Below are positions 1 to 8,520 of a stretch of DNA of 64,000 bases, piece after piece; position 1 is the stretch's first letter; each line of letters starts with the position of its first letter. The stretch is from Deltaproteobacteria bacterium (lineage in GTDB: Bacteria; Myxococcota_A; UBA9160; PR03). Below the pieces are notes generated by a model, which was not told the origin of the DNA, did no database searches, and saw only the letters and a list, made by a program, of their open reading frames with translations. A program made the position numbers and the translations under genes. Where the stretch lies: positions 1-64,000 of the forward strand of contig JAPSFT010000003.1 of NCBI GenBank assembly GCA_035063765.1, read 5' to 3'.

Positions 1-262
1 GGGGGGCGGCCCGATCGACTTCGCTCGCCTTCGGCTCGCTGCGCGCTCGCTTCTGGGGTTGCCGGCGCGGGGGTGGCCCGATCGACTTCGCTCGCCTTCG
101 GCTCGCTGCGCGCTCGCTTCCGGGGTTGCCGGCGCGGGGGGCGGCCCGATCGACTTCGCTCGCCTTCGGCTCGCTGCGCGCTCGCTTCCGGGGTTGCCGG
201 CGCGGGGGGCGGCCCGATCGACTTCGCTCGCCTTCGGCTCGCTGCGCGCTCGCTTCGCTCGC
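1..262. repeat. 68-bp tandem repeat, about four copies
   Basis: A unit of 67-68 bp recurs, with its CCCGATCGACTTCGC stretch starting at 10, 77, 145 and 213. Copies differ only by single-base changes in the G run and a C/T change. The array reaches the left edge, so the full copy number is unknown. It ends about 27 bp before the GTG start of the first gene and has no unique spacers, so it is not a CRISPR. Open frames through it are artefacts of the repeat. Its function is unknown. Confidence 0.9.
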
Positions 263-288
263 TTGCGTGGCTACCCTGCGGCGGTCCC

Positions 289-1152
289 GTGAGCGACGTC
301 GATCGTCTGGCACCCTTCCGTTCGACACCGGCGGCGGATCTTCCCGAGATCGACGCGGCGCTCGCGCGCCATGGGCTGCGCGCCCGCCGGATCGGGGAGC
401 TCTCGCCGCCCGACCCGGTCAAGCGCGGTCGCTCCGCGGCGTGGATCGAGCTCGACGACGGACGCACGATCAAGGCGCGCGTGCTCGAGAGCGCCGGGGC
501 GGCGCGCCTCCTCCACGAGCGGCGCCGCGCGCTCAACGCGGCCTTCCCGCCCGCGCTCGGCCACGCGGGGCGCGTCCTGCTCGAGGAGTGGATCGCGGGC
601 GCTCCGCTCGCGGAGCCGGAGGCGTGGATCGAGCCGGCCGCCCGGCTCCTGGCGCAGCTCCACGCGAGTCCCCTCCCCGGGCCGGCGGCGACGGTCGCGA
701 CCGGACGCTGGCGCGACGAGGCCACGCGCAACCTCGCCCGGCTCGCGGAGGCGGGCGTCCTGGCGGCCGGCCCGCACGAGCGCCTCGCGGCGCGGCTCGC
801 CGACGCCGATCCGGGCCGGGTGTCGCTGGTCCTCGCGCACCGCGACTTCTGCCCCGAGAACATGGTCGTCGACGCCGCCGGGGACCTGCGCGTCATCGAC
901 AACGAGTGGCTCGAGCCGCAGCCGGCCGGGATCGACCTCGCGCGCACGCGCAGCCGCTGGCCGATGCCGGCCGGCTCCTGGCGGCGCTTCCTCGACGCCT
1001 ATCGCGGATGCGCGCCCGCCGACCCGGGTCCGCTCGGGTTCTGGGAGATCGTGGTGCTGGCGGGGACGGCGCGCGTGCGGCTGCGTCGCAGCGCGGCGCA
1101 TGCTGCCACGGCCCTCGCCGGGCTGTGCGCGCTCGGCGCGGACGGCCGGTGA
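289..1152 (+). CDS. APH-family (aminoglycoside phosphotransferase-like) kinase, copy 1
   Basis: This is a 287-residue protein-kinase-fold phosphotransferase of the APH/choline-kinase family. The catalytic loop HRDFCPEN (near residue 184) and the metal-binding VIDNE segment (near residue 202) are intact, followed by a DLARTRSRWPMP stretch. The substrate is unknown; family members phosphorylate sugars, choline or antibiotics. The GTG at 289 was chosen because upstream in-frame sequence lies in the tandem repeat. It overlaps the next gene by four bases. A clear paralog lies on the other strand at 3775-4752. In this setting I infer phosphorylation of a surface-glycan precursor rather than antibiotic resistance. 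Confidence 0.8.
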   Translation: MSDVDRLAPFRSTPAADLPEIDAALARHGLRARRIGELSPPDPVKRGRSAAWIELDDGRTIKARVLESAGAARLLHERRRALNAAFPPALGHAGRVLLEEWIAGAPLAEPEAWIEPAARLLAQLHASPLPGPAATVATGRWRDEATRNLARLAEAGVLAAGPHERLAARLADADPGRVSLVLAHRDFCPENMVVDAAGDLRVIDNEWLEPQPAGIDLARTRSRWPMPAGSWRRFLDAYRGCAPADPGPLGFWEIVVLAGTARVRLRRSAAHAATALAGLCALGADGR

Positions 1153-2354
1153 AGGGCCCCGTCGTCGCGTTGTGCATGCCCGAGCGCGGGCACGTGCAGC
1201 GCCTGCTGCCGGTCGTCGAGGGCCTCGCTGCGCGCGGCGAGACCGTCCACGTGCTGACCGACGCGCGCTTCGCCGCCGAGGTCGCGGCGTCGGGCGGGCG
1301 CTTCGCCGACCTCTTCGCGCTCCATCCGCTGGCGGCGGCCGACGATGCATCGCTTCCGGTGCCGGTCCGCTACGTGAGCTTCGCCGGTGTCTACGCAGAC
1401 GCGATCACCGCGCAGGTGGCGGCGCTCGCGCCTTCGCTGGTGCTCTACGACAGCTTCGCGGTGGTCGCGCCGATCGTCGCGCGCCGGCTCGGGGTGCCGT
1501 GGGTCAGCCTGTGCGCGGGACACGCGCTCGATCCCGAACGGGCGCGTGCGGCGCTCGCCAGGGACCCGCGCGTCGCGGTCTCGGATGCGTGTCATGCGGC
1601 GGTTGCGAGGCTGCGCGACGCGCACGGCTTGCCGGACGCCGGCCCCTTCTCCTTCGCCGACGGGCTGAGCCCCTGCCTCAACGTCTACGGCGAGCCGCCG
1701 CAGTTCCTCGACGAGGCGGCGCGCCAGCGCCTCGAGCCGGTGGCCTTCTTCGGCTGCCTCGCGCCCGCGCAGCGCGACGCCGCGTCGCGCGAGCGGCCCT
1801 TCGCGGGGACGGCGCGCGGGAGCCGCGTCTACGTGTCCTTCGGGACGGTGATCTGGCGCTACTACGCGCCGCTCGCGCGTGCCGCACTGGAGGTGCTCGC
1901 CGACAGCTTCGCGGAGCGTGACGCGGAGCTGCTCGTCTCGCTCGGCGGTCACCCCGGAGCCGGCACGCTCGCGCCGGCCCTCGCGCGCCGGAACGTCCGC
2001 GCCGAGCCCTGGGTCGACCAGTGGGGCGCGCTCCGGGACGCCGATCTCATCGTGACCCACCACGGCCTCAACTCGACGCACGAGGCGATCCACCACCAGG
2101 TGCCGATGCTCTCGTACCCCTTCTTCGGAGATCAACCGGCGCTGGCCCGGCGCTGCCGGCAGCTCGGCCTCGCCCGGCCGCTCACCGCGGCGTCGCGTGC
2201 GCCCCTCGATCGCCCGGCGGTCGAGAGTGCGCTCGACGCCCTGTGCGCCGAGCGCGAGGCGCTGGCCGAGCGGCTCGCCGAGGCGCGCGCGTGGGAGCTC
2301 GCGACGATCGCGGGCCGCCCCGCGGTGCTCGATCGGATCCTCGGGCTGCGATGA
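1149..2354 (+). CDS. GT1-family (UGT/macrolide-type) glycosyltransferase
   Basis: This is a 401-residue glycosyltransferase of family GT1, which transfers sugars from nucleotide-sugar donors to small-molecule or lipid acceptors. The N-terminal Rossmann half begins with a PERGHVQRLLPV segment that matches the usual GHxxP region. The C-terminal half has VSFGTV, the PWVDQ stretch and a donor-binding THHGLNSTHEAI segment (near residues 302-313) followed by PFFGDQ. The GTG at 1149 overlaps the upstream kinase stop, and the stop overlaps the flippase ATG, so three genes look translationally coupled. The acceptor cannot be told from sequence. Confidence 0.85.
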   Translation: MKGPVVALCMPERGHVQRLLPVVEGLAARGETVHVLTDARFAAEVAASGGRFADLFALHPLAAADDASLPVPVRYVSFAGVYADAITAQVAALAPSLVLYDSFAVVAPIVARRLGVPWVSLCAGHALDPERARAALARDPRVAVSDACHAAVARLRDAHGLPDAGPFSFADGLSPCLNVYGEPPQFLDEAARQRLEPVAFFGCLAPAQRDAASRERPFAGTARGSRVYVSFGTVIWRYYAPLARAALEVLADSFAERDAELLVSLGGHPGAGTLAPALARRNVRAEPWVDQWGALRDADLIVTHHGLNSTHEAIHHQVPMLSYPFFGDQPALARRCRQLGLARPLTAASRAPLDRPAVESALDALCAEREALAERLAEARAWELATIAGRPAVLDRILGLR

Positions 2355-3826
2355 GAGCGCCGGGGCCCGCCCCCACCGGCTATCGCGAGCGGGTGGTCCG
2401 GGCGCTCGCCTGGAGCGTGTCGGGGCAGGTGGGCGCGCGCGCGATCGGCTTCGCCTTCGGGGTGGCGCTCGCCCGGCTGCTCGGCCCCAGCGAGTTCGGG
2501 CTGCTCGCGATGATCACCGTGCTGACGCAGTTCCTTGTCGCGGTAGCCGATCTCGGGCTCGAGGAGGCGCTGGTCCAGCGCCGCGAGCTCGACGAGGCGC
2601 ACTGCTCCTCGGTGTTCTGGGCGATGCTCGCCGCCGGCTGCCTGCTCGGCGCGGCCCTCGTCGCCGCGGCGCCCGCGATCGCGCGCTTCTACGGCGCCGC
2701 GGAGCTGCGCCCGCTCGTCGTCTGGCTGGCCGGCCTCGTCCTGCTCCGCGGCCTCGGCACCGTGCCGCGGGCGCTGATCGCGCGCCGCCTCGACTACCGC
2801 AGCAGCACGATGATCGAGTGCGCGGCCGCAGTGGGGGGCGGTGCCTGCGCCGTGGCTCTCGCCTGGCGCGGCTTCGGCGCCGCGAGCCTCGCGATCCAGC
2901 TCCTCGTCGGCGAGGCGCTCGCGAGCGCGCTCCTCTTGTGGGCCGCCGGCTGGTGGCCGCGTCCGATGCTGCGCCGCGCGGCGCTCGTCGAGCTCCTCGG
3001 CTTCGGCGGCTATCGCGCCGCCACGCGCGGCCTCGTCTACTGGACCCAGCACGCCGACGACCTGCTGATCGGCAAGCTGCTCGGCAGCGGACCGCTCGGC
3101 CTCTACACGCGTGCGTTCACCCTGATGCGGCTCCCGGTGCTCGCGATCGCGCGCGCGGTCGCACGGCCGATGTTCCCGACCCTGGTGCTGATCCAGGACG
3201 ATCCCGAGCGGGTGCGCAGCCTCTACCTGCGCGCGACCGGCGCCGTCGCACTCGCCACGGTTCCGCTCTGCCTGGGGCTCGTCGCGTGCGCCGAGCCGCT
3301 CGTGGTCGGCGTGTTCGGCGAGCCGTGGCGCGAAGCCGTGCCGCTCGCCCGGGTGCTCGGGATCGCGGGCCTGCTCCAGGGCGTGACCGCCCTGGCCGGC
3401 AGCCTCTACCTCTCGCAGGGCCGGCCGGACCTGCACCTGCGCCTGCACCTGCTCCAGAACCTGGCGACGCTCTGCGGGGTGGTGGCCGGCGTGCGCGGGG
3501 GCACGCTCGGGGTGGCGATCGGGTACACCGTTGCGAGCGTCCTCACGAGCGTGCCGATGCTGGTCTTCGCCGGCGGCCTCGTGGGGCTCCGTCTCGGAGC
3601 GGTGTGGGGTCATCTGCGCAGCGTGTTCCTGGCCGGCGTGGTGATGGTGCTCGCGGTGGCCGCGCTCGGCGCCTGGGCGCGCCCGTTGCTGCCGCTGCTC
3701 GCGCTGCTCGCGCTCCAGGTCGCGACGGGCGCCGCGGTCTACGGCGCTGCGATCGGCCTGCTCCGGGGGCAGCCCTATCGGGATCTCGTGGAGCTGCTGC
3801 GCGGGCGGCTGCGCGCCAGCGGCTGA
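2351..3826 (+). CDS. Wzx-like polysaccharide/lipid flippase (MOP superfamily)
   Basis: This 491-residue protein has about 12-14 hydrophobic segments and the N-terminal signature of PST-family flippases (LLGPSEFGLLAMITVLTQF near residues 44-62). Such proteins flip lipid-linked oligosaccharide units across the inner membrane. The ATG overlaps the stop of the GT1 gene. Its last 50 bp overlap the convergent kinase gene. Together with the glycosyltransferases it supports a surface-glycan assembly locus, but no Wzy polymerase or chain-length regulator was recognised here. Confidence 0.85.
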   Translation: MRAPGPAPTGYRERVVRALAWSVSGQVGARAIGFAFGVALARLLGPSEFGLLAMITVLTQFLVAVADLGLEEALVQRRELDEAHCSSVFWAMLAAGCLLGAALVAAAPAIARFYGAAELRPLVVWLAGLVLLRGLGTVPRALIARRLDYRSSTMIECAAAVGGGACAVALAWRGFGAASLAIQLLVGEALASALLLWAAGWWPRPMLRRAALVELLGFGGYRAATRGLVYWTQHADDLLIGKLLGSGPLGLYTRAFTLMRLPVLAIARAVARPMFPTLVLIQDDPERVRSLYLRATGAVALATVPLCLGLVACAEPLVVGVFGEPWREAVPLARVLGIAGLLQGVTALAGSLYLSQGRPDLHLRLHLLQNLATLCGVVAGVRGGTLGVAIGYTVASVLTSVPMLVFAGGLVGLRLGAVWGHLRSVFLAGVVMVLAVAALGAWARPLLPLLALLALQVATGAAVYGAAIGLLRGQPYRDLVELLRGRLRASG

Positions 3827-4752
3827 GCTCCCGCGCCGAGCCCGGCGAGGAGCTCGTCGAGCCGGCGCAGCGGGGCGTCGCGGAGGGCCGTCCGGCGTGC
3901 GGTCCGCAGATGGAGGCTCTTCACGATAGCCGCCGCGCGCCAGAACGGCGCCGCCGCAGCGTCGACGGGCTCTCCCCGCCAGCGGGCGTAGCGGGCGAGG
4001 AAGGCGTCCCAGTCCGGATCGGGCATCGGCCAGCGCGCCCAGGTGCGCGCGAGGTCGAAGTCGAGGAAGTCGAGCCGCAGGCTCTCGTTGTCGACGGCGA
4101 CCAGGCGACCGCGGGCGTCCTCGACCAGGTTCTCGGCGCAGAAGTCGCCGTGGATCAGGCCGATCGGCGCGCGGGCCGGCGTCGCGCTCCGCAGCACGCG
4201 CGCGAGCTCCGCCGCCCGGGCAGGCGTCAGGACGGCCGCGGCGGCGAGCCTTCCGAGCTGGCGCTCGGCCCGCTGCAGGACGCGCGCCGGCGCGCCACGG
4301 CGCGCGACGCGCCGGCCCTGCAGGCGGCGCGTCGCGTGGAGCGCGCCGAGCAGGTCGGCCGCCGCGCGGAGCCGCTCGGCGCAGGGAGGAAGGGCGCTCA
4401 GGGGGACGCCGTCCACCCACGCCTCCACGCAGATCCGGCCCTCGTGGGCCAGGATCGGCGCGAGCTGCGCCGATGCGAGCCCGCGCGCGAGCCCGACGAA
4501 GCGGCGTGCCTTCCCTGCGCGGGACAGCCGGCGCGTCTTCACCACGCGCCCGTCGTCGAGGGTCACGCGGAAGGCGGCATGGTCCGACCGCGAGGAGGGC
4601 AGGCCGGTGATGCGGACCGCTCCGGTCGCGCGCGCGCCGATCCCGGCCAGCACGGCGGCGACGTCGGCGTCGACGATCGCCCGGCCCGCGCTCCCGGGCG
4701 AGGGGGCGGTCGGCTCCAGGGGTCCGGGCGAGACCAGCGGCTCCACCAGCAC
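3775..4752 (-). CDS. APH-family phosphotransferase-like kinase, copy 2
   Basis: This is a 325-residue APH-fold kinase with catalytic loop HGDFCAEN and metal-binding segment VAVDNE. After these comes DLARTWARWPMPDPDW, which matches the first kinase (DLARTRSRWPMPAGSW), so the two are paralogs. The GTG at 4752 was chosen because a GGAGG lies about 5 bp upstream; the frame is open further up to an ATG at 4830. It converges on the flippase gene with a 50-bp overlap. The C-terminal tail after about residue 300 is Arg/Ser-rich and may be read-through over the flippase end. The substrate is unknown. Confidence 0.75.
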   Translation of the reverse strand: MLVEPLVSPGPLEPTAPSPGSAGRAIVDADVAAVLAGIGARATGAVRITGLPSSRSDHAAFRVTLDDGRVVKTRRLSRAGKARRFVGLARGLASAQLAPILAHEGRICVEAWVDGVPLSALPPCAERLRAAADLLGALHATRRLQGRRVARRGAPARVLQRAERQLGRLAAAAVLTPARAAELARVLRSATPARAPIGLIHGDFCAENLVEDARGRLVAVDNESLRLDFLDFDLARTWARWPMPDPDWDAFLARYARWRGEPVDAAAAPFWRAAAIVKSLHLRTARRTALRDAPLRRLDELLAGLGAGAQPLARSRPRSSSTRSR

Positions 4753-4768
4753 GGGCCTCCCGCGCGTC

Positions 4769-4798
4769 TTGAAAGGGCGCGATCGCCTGGGATAGGCT
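4769..4798 (+). promoter_or_regulatory. candidate sigma-70-type promoter
   Basis: TTGAAA and TAGGCT are separated by 18 bp, 30 bp upstream of the ATG at 4829. The stretch is less GC-rich than its surroundings. This is a motif match by eye only. Confidence 0.4.
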
Positions 4799-4828
4799 GC
4801 CGCCCCCGTCCGGCGCCGGGGGCGCACC

Positions 4829-5965
4829 ATGCTTTCACCCAGGTTCGCCGCGGACGCAAGCACCCTCGCGCCGGTCGCCGCCCTGGCGCGCGTCGCGAAG
4901 CACGCGGGCCTCGGCGAGCCCGAGCCCCTGCTCGCGGCGCTCGCCGCGCTCGGAGCGTCCGCCGAGGACGCGGCCGAGCGGCTGCGCGCGCACCATCTCG
5001 TCCGGCTCGTGCACGCGCGGCTCCCGGAGGAGGCCTTGCGGGCGCGCCTGCCGGCCGCACTCGTGGACGCGCTCGCGAGCCGCCGCCCGATCCAGCGCCT
5101 TCCCGTCACGACGCTGCTGGCCGCCTTCGACGAGGTCCGGGCCGCCTGCGCGGCCGCCGGTGTGCCGCTCCTGCTGCTCAAGGGCTTCGTCTTCGCCGAG
5201 CGGCTCTACGGCGGGCTCGAGCGGCGCCCGCAGCACGACGTCGACGTGCTCGTGCGCCGGCGCGACCGGCGCCGCGCGCTGCGCCTGCTGCGCGGGCTCG
5301 GCTTCGCCCCCAAGGCCTACGACCTGCACTCGCGCACCCTCGTGCGCGAGGGCGTCGCGATCGACCTCCACCACGTGCTGCGCCGCGCGCCCGCCTTCGC
5401 GCTCGACGAGGCCGAGCTCTGGCGCAGCGCGACCGAGCAGCCGGTCGGGGCGCGCCGGGTCGCGACGCTCTCCGACGAGCACACGCTCGTGCTGCTCGTG
5501 CTGGCGTCCTTCGAGGATCTCGGCCAGGGCATGGTGAAGCTGAAGCAGCTCCTCGACCTCTACCTGCTGCTGCGCGCCGTCGACCCGGGCTTCGACTGGG
5601 AGGGCTTCTTCGCGCGCCGCGAGCGCGAGAACCTGGCGGCGGTGGCCGCGCACGTGCTCGCGCTCGTCGCGACGCTCTTCGAGACCGCGGCGGAGCTCCC
5701 GGAGCTCTCGGCAGCGCTCGCGCGCCGGCGCTGGCAGCCGCTGCCCGTGAGCCGCGAGGAGGCGCTCGCGCTGGTCGGGGCAGCGCGCAAGGACGTGGCG
5801 AGCCTGGCCTGGTTCGGGCGCGTGTACCCGGGCTCGCTGTGGCTCCACCTGCTGTGGTTCTGGGCGGGCGGCTTTCCCGCGAACCTGCGCAACCTCGGGC
5901 CGGCGTGGCTCGGGTCGCTGGGGAAGCTCGCCGCCTCGCGCGCCGCACCGGGTGGTGGCCGATGA
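4829..5965 (+). CDS. nucleotidyltransferase-fold protein (NTP_transf_5 family)
   Basis: This 378-residue protein matches the uncharacterised nucleotidyltransferase family often found in exopolysaccharide clusters. It has LLLLKGFVFAERLYGG followed by RPQHDVDVLV (residues 112-139), where the two Asp residues of DVDVLV would be the metal ligands of the polymerase-beta fold. A helical C-terminal half follows. It diverges from the second kinase, with a candidate promoter between them, and its stop overlaps the ATG of the membrane protein downstream. The true reaction of the family is not established; transfer of a nucleotidyl group to a glycan precursor is only an inference. Confidence 0.75.
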   Translation: MLSPRFAADASTLAPVAALARVAKHAGLGEPEPLLAALAALGASAEDAAERLRAHHLVRLVHARLPEEALRARLPAALVDALASRRPIQRLPVTTLLAAFDEVRAACAAAGVPLLLLKGFVFAERLYGGLERRPQHDVDVLVRRRDRRRALRLLRGLGFAPKAYDLHSRTLVREGVAIDLHHVLRRAPAFALDEAELWRSATEQPVGARRVATLSDEHTLVLLVLASFEDLGQGMVKLKQLLDLYLLLRAVDPGFDWEGFFARRERENLAAVAAHVLALVATLFETAAELPELSAALARRRWQPLPVSREEALALVGAARKDVASLAWFGRVYPGSLWLHLLWFWAGGFPANLRNLGPAWLGSLGKLAASRAAPGGGR

Positions 5966-7128
5966 GCGAGAGAAGGACAAGATTGACACCGATAGGTGTC
6001 GCCTGCCTCGCCATCGTGCTGCTCGCCTCGTTCGCGCTCGCGCGTTGGGCCGCGGGGGGCCGCGACTGGACGCGCTTCGCGGTCGCGGGGACCACCTACA
6101 CGCGCCCCGCCGAGACGCCCGTGCCGGTCCGGGTGGTGCCCGGCAACGGCTACGACGGGCAGTTCTACCTGCGCTTCGCCTTCGATCCCTTCGAGGCGGC
6201 GCCCGACGCCCACGGGATCCGGCTCGACGCGCCGGCCTACCGGCAGCAGCGCGTGCTGCTCCCGGGGCTCGCCTGGCTGCTCGCGCTCGGCGATCCGGCA
6301 CGCGCCCCGGCCGCGCTCGTGCTGGTGAACCTGCTGGCGATCGGCGTGCTCACCGGCTGCATGGCTGCGCTCTGCACCCGCTCGGGCGTGGCGCCGGCCT
6401 GGGCGCTGCTGGCCGGGCTCGCGCCCGGCTGCGTGATGGGGCTCGGGCGCGACCTCAGCGAGCCGCTCGCCGCCGCCGGCGTGGTGGCGGCGCTGCTGCT
6501 CGCGCTCGAGCGCCCGCGCTGGGCGCCCTTCGCGCTCGGCGCGGCGCTCCTTGCGAAGGACACGGCGGTGATGGCAGCGGCTGCCTACGCGACGGCGTGT
6601 CTGGCACGTCCGGAGACCCGGCGGACCGCGCTGTGGCTCGTGCCGGCGCTCGCGCCGGCCGCCGCCTGGCAGCTCGCGCTGCGCAGCCACTGGGGCCACT
6701 GGCCGTGGCAGGAGGTGGCCGAGACCCTGCGCGGCGGCTGGTTCGCGCGCGGCCTCTCGGTCCACGCGCGCCGGCTCCACGAGGGCGACCTGCTCGAGTC
6801 CTCGCTCGGCACGATCGCGCTCGTCTGGCTGGTCTGGCTCGGCGTCGAGGCGGGCCGCGCGGCCCGCGGGCCGGCCGCGGCGCCCGCGGGCGCGACCCGC
6901 AGCCTCGCGCTGCGCTTCGCCGCCCTCACCGCGCTCGGCTGGCTCGCGGTCGCGTGGCGCATGCGGATCTGGGGCGAGCACTGGGGCTTCCTGCGCGTGC
7001 TGCTCGACGCCCAGCTCGCCGCGCTCGCCTTCGTCTTCCTACGGGGCCGCCGGCCTTCGCTCGCCTTCGCCGGGCTCACGCTCGCGCTCTCCGCCGTCCT
7101 CGCGGCGCGCCTCGTGCTGCGCCCCTGA
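5962..7128 (+). CDS. multi-spanning membrane protein, likely GT-C-type glycosyltransferase
   Basis: This 388-residue protein has an N-terminal membrane helix (residues 10-30), a conserved GNGYDGQFYLRFAFDPF segment near residue 65 and about eight further hydrophobic segments. The GYDGQFY signature recurs in membrane proteins tied to cell-surface glycopolymer formation and resembles the GT39/GT-C fold. The ATG at 5962 overlaps the upstream stop by four bases. The stop codon abuts the palindromic element at 7128. A membrane mannosyltransferase-like role is inferred from topology and context only. Confidence 0.65.
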   Translation: MSERRTRLTPIGVACLAIVLLASFALARWAAGGRDWTRFAVAGTTYTRPAETPVPVRVVPGNGYDGQFYLRFAFDPFEAAPDAHGIRLDAPAYRQQRVLLPGLAWLLALGDPARAPAALVLVNLLAIGVLTGCMAALCTRSGVAPAWALLAGLAPGCVMGLGRDLSEPLAAAGVVAALLLALERPRWAPFALGAALLAKDTAVMAAAAYATACLARPETRRTALWLVPALAPAAAWQLALRSHWGHWPWQEVAETLRGGWFARGLSVHARRLHEGDLLESSLGTIALVWLVWLGVEAGRAARGPAAAPAGATRSLALRFAALTALGWLAVAWRMRIWGEHWGFLRVLLDAQLAALAFVFLRGRRPSLAFAGLTLALSAVLAARLVLRP

Positions 7129-8421
7129 GAGCCTGTGAAGAAGGCGGCTCGGTCGCATCGCTTGCGGCGGCAGGCCATCTGCTGCGTTGCTCCTCCTCGC
7201 CCGATCTCGATCGGGCTCGTCGTCGCGCCTTGCATCTGGCCTACCGGCGACGGCGCGCTGCTCGGTCGCCGATTCCTTCACAGGCTCTGAGGCGGCACGC
7301 TCGGGCGCTGCCCGTCGCCGCAGCCGCCCGCGCTCGGCGGCGAGGGCCAGGGCGAAGGCGGCGCCGGCGTAGACGAGATGGAGCTGGTGGAACAGGAACG
7401 CCGCGGCCGCGAAGCGGGGGCCCCCGTGGCGCGCGAAGCAGGCGAAGAGCGACGCGTTCGACGCCCACGCCGCGGCGAGCACCGCGACGCTCGCCGCTGC
7501 CATGCCGGAGTGCCCGCGCGCGAGCGCCCACGCGAGCGCGGGCAGCGCCGCGAGCGCGATGGGCGCCAGCAGCGCGGCGGCGCGTTGCGAGGGGCGCAGG
7601 TTGAGCCCGCGCGGCGCCTCCGGCGAGCCGGCGACCAGGCGCGCCCAGGGGATCGCGCGGCGCCGGATCTCGGTGTCGACGAGCGAGGCGAGGCCCCAGC
7701 GCTTCCGGTGCGTGGCCTGGAGCGCCCGGTCGAAGCGCAGCCGGCCGTGCCGGCCGAGGCGCACGGCGAGCTCGATGTCCTCGATCGCCGGCGCCGGGAA
7801 GCGGCGGGCGTCGAAGCCGCCCGCGGCGAGGAAGGCAGCGCGCCGCACCGCGCCGCAGCCGGCCCAGAACGAGCGCGTGTCGGGAGGGGCGATCTGGTGG
7901 GTGTGGTGATGGCGCAGGTTCATGTAGAGCGAGGCGAAGTTGCGCTCGGGCGGATGGGCGTCGTAGGAGCCCGAGAGCCCGACGAGGCCGGGATCACGTG
8001 CGAAGGCGGCGCGCACGCGGGCCGGCACGGCGGGGTGCGCGACGCAGTCGGCGTCGAGGAAGAGCACGACCTCGGCCGCGAGCGCTTGCGCCCCGGCATT
8101 GCGCGCGGCCGCCGGTCCCTGCCGGTGCGGGAGGCGCAGCACGCGCGCGCCGTGCGCCTCGGCACAGGCGGCGGTGTCGTCGCGGGAGGCGTCGTCGACC
8201 ACCAGCACCGGCACGCGGGCGCCGGCCAGGGCGGCGAGCGCGTGCGGCAGGAAGCGGGAGGCGTCGTAGGCCGGGATCACCACCGCCAGCGCGGGGATCC
8301 CGGGGTCGAGCTCGGGCCGGATCCCGGGGCCGCGCCCGGAGCGGATCCCGGGAGCGCCTTCGGGAGCGCTCTGCGGAGCGGCCCCGGGCGCGGTCTCTCG
8401 CGGGAGCTCCGGATCGGCCAC
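7039..8421 (-). CDS. GT2-family glycosyltransferase with C-terminal membrane helices, tail altered by a repeat
   Basis: This is a 460-residue inverting glycosyltransferase. The GT2 domain starts at about residue 45 with VVIPAYDASRFLP. The VLVVDDASRDDT segment, the FLDADC metal-binding motif and an EDIELAVRLGRHG segment (ED motif) follow. Two or three hydrophobic segments lie at about residues 280-365. Residue 378 onward is translated from the palindromic element at 7128-7288 and then antisense to the neighbouring gene, so the native end was probably near 7290. The GTG at 8421 was chosen before a low-complexity Pro/Gly/Ala leader. It probably elongates or modifies the glycan made by this locus. 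Confidence 0.75.
   Translation of the reverse strand: MADPELPRETAPGAAPQSAPEGAPGIRSGRGPGIRPELDPGIPALAVVIPAYDASRFLPHALAALAGARVPVLVVDDASRDDTAACAEAHGARVLRLPHRQGPAAARNAGAQALAAEVVLFLDADCVAHPAVPARVRAAFARDPGLVGLSGSYDAHPPERNFASLYMNLRHHHTHQIAPPDTRSFWAGCGAVRRAAFLAAGGFDARRFPAPAIEDIELAVRLGRHGRLRFDRALQATHRKRWGLASLVDTEIRRRAIPWARLVAGSPEAPRGLNLRPSQRAAALLAPIALAALPALAWALARGHSGMAAASVAVLAAAWASNASLFACFARHGGPRFAAAAFLFHQLHLVYAGAAFALALAAERGRLRRRAAPERAASEPVKESATEQRAVAGRPDARRDDEPDRDRARRSNAADGLPPQAMRPSRLLHRLSGAQHEARREDGGEREREPGEGERRPAAP
7128..7288. repeat. 161-bp palindromic element with 13-bp perfect terminal inverted repeats
   Basis: The ends are AGAGCCTGTGAAG (7128-7140) and its exact reverse complement (7276-7288). 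Inside, the two halves form an imperfect palindrome centred near 7208. One arm carries GCGTTGC (7184-7190) and the other CGCGCCTTGC (7224-7233). It carries no transposase, so it looks like a MITE- or REP-type element. It starts at the last base of the upstream gene's stop codon and has changed the 3' end of the opposing glycosyltransferase. Its core motifs recur at 18423-18621. Confidence 0.8.
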
Positions 8422-8455
8422 CGCCGCAACGTACCGCGCGCCTGCTCCACCCGCC

Positions 8456-8484
8456 TCGACCGCGCTGGCGCCCCGCCCTAGGAT
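8456..8484 (+). promoter_or_regulatory. candidate promoter for the UGM-like flavoprotein
   Basis: TCGACC and TAGGAT are separated by 17 bp. A start of transcription near 8491 would leave a leader of about 30 bases to the GTG at 8521, which is why that start was preferred over the GTG at 8497. The assignment is by eye. Confidence 0.35.
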
Positions 8485-8520
8485 GCGCGGCGCCCCGTGC
8501 CTGGGAGGTCGGCCGCACCC

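Noticed and set aside
1-262. Possible CRISPR array
   Set aside because: The 68-bp units follow each other with no unique spacers and no cas genes are near.
289-1152. Antibiotic resistance (aminoglycoside phosphotransferase)
   Set aside because: The kinase fold is shared by many families, and the paralog and glycan neighbours argue for another substrate.
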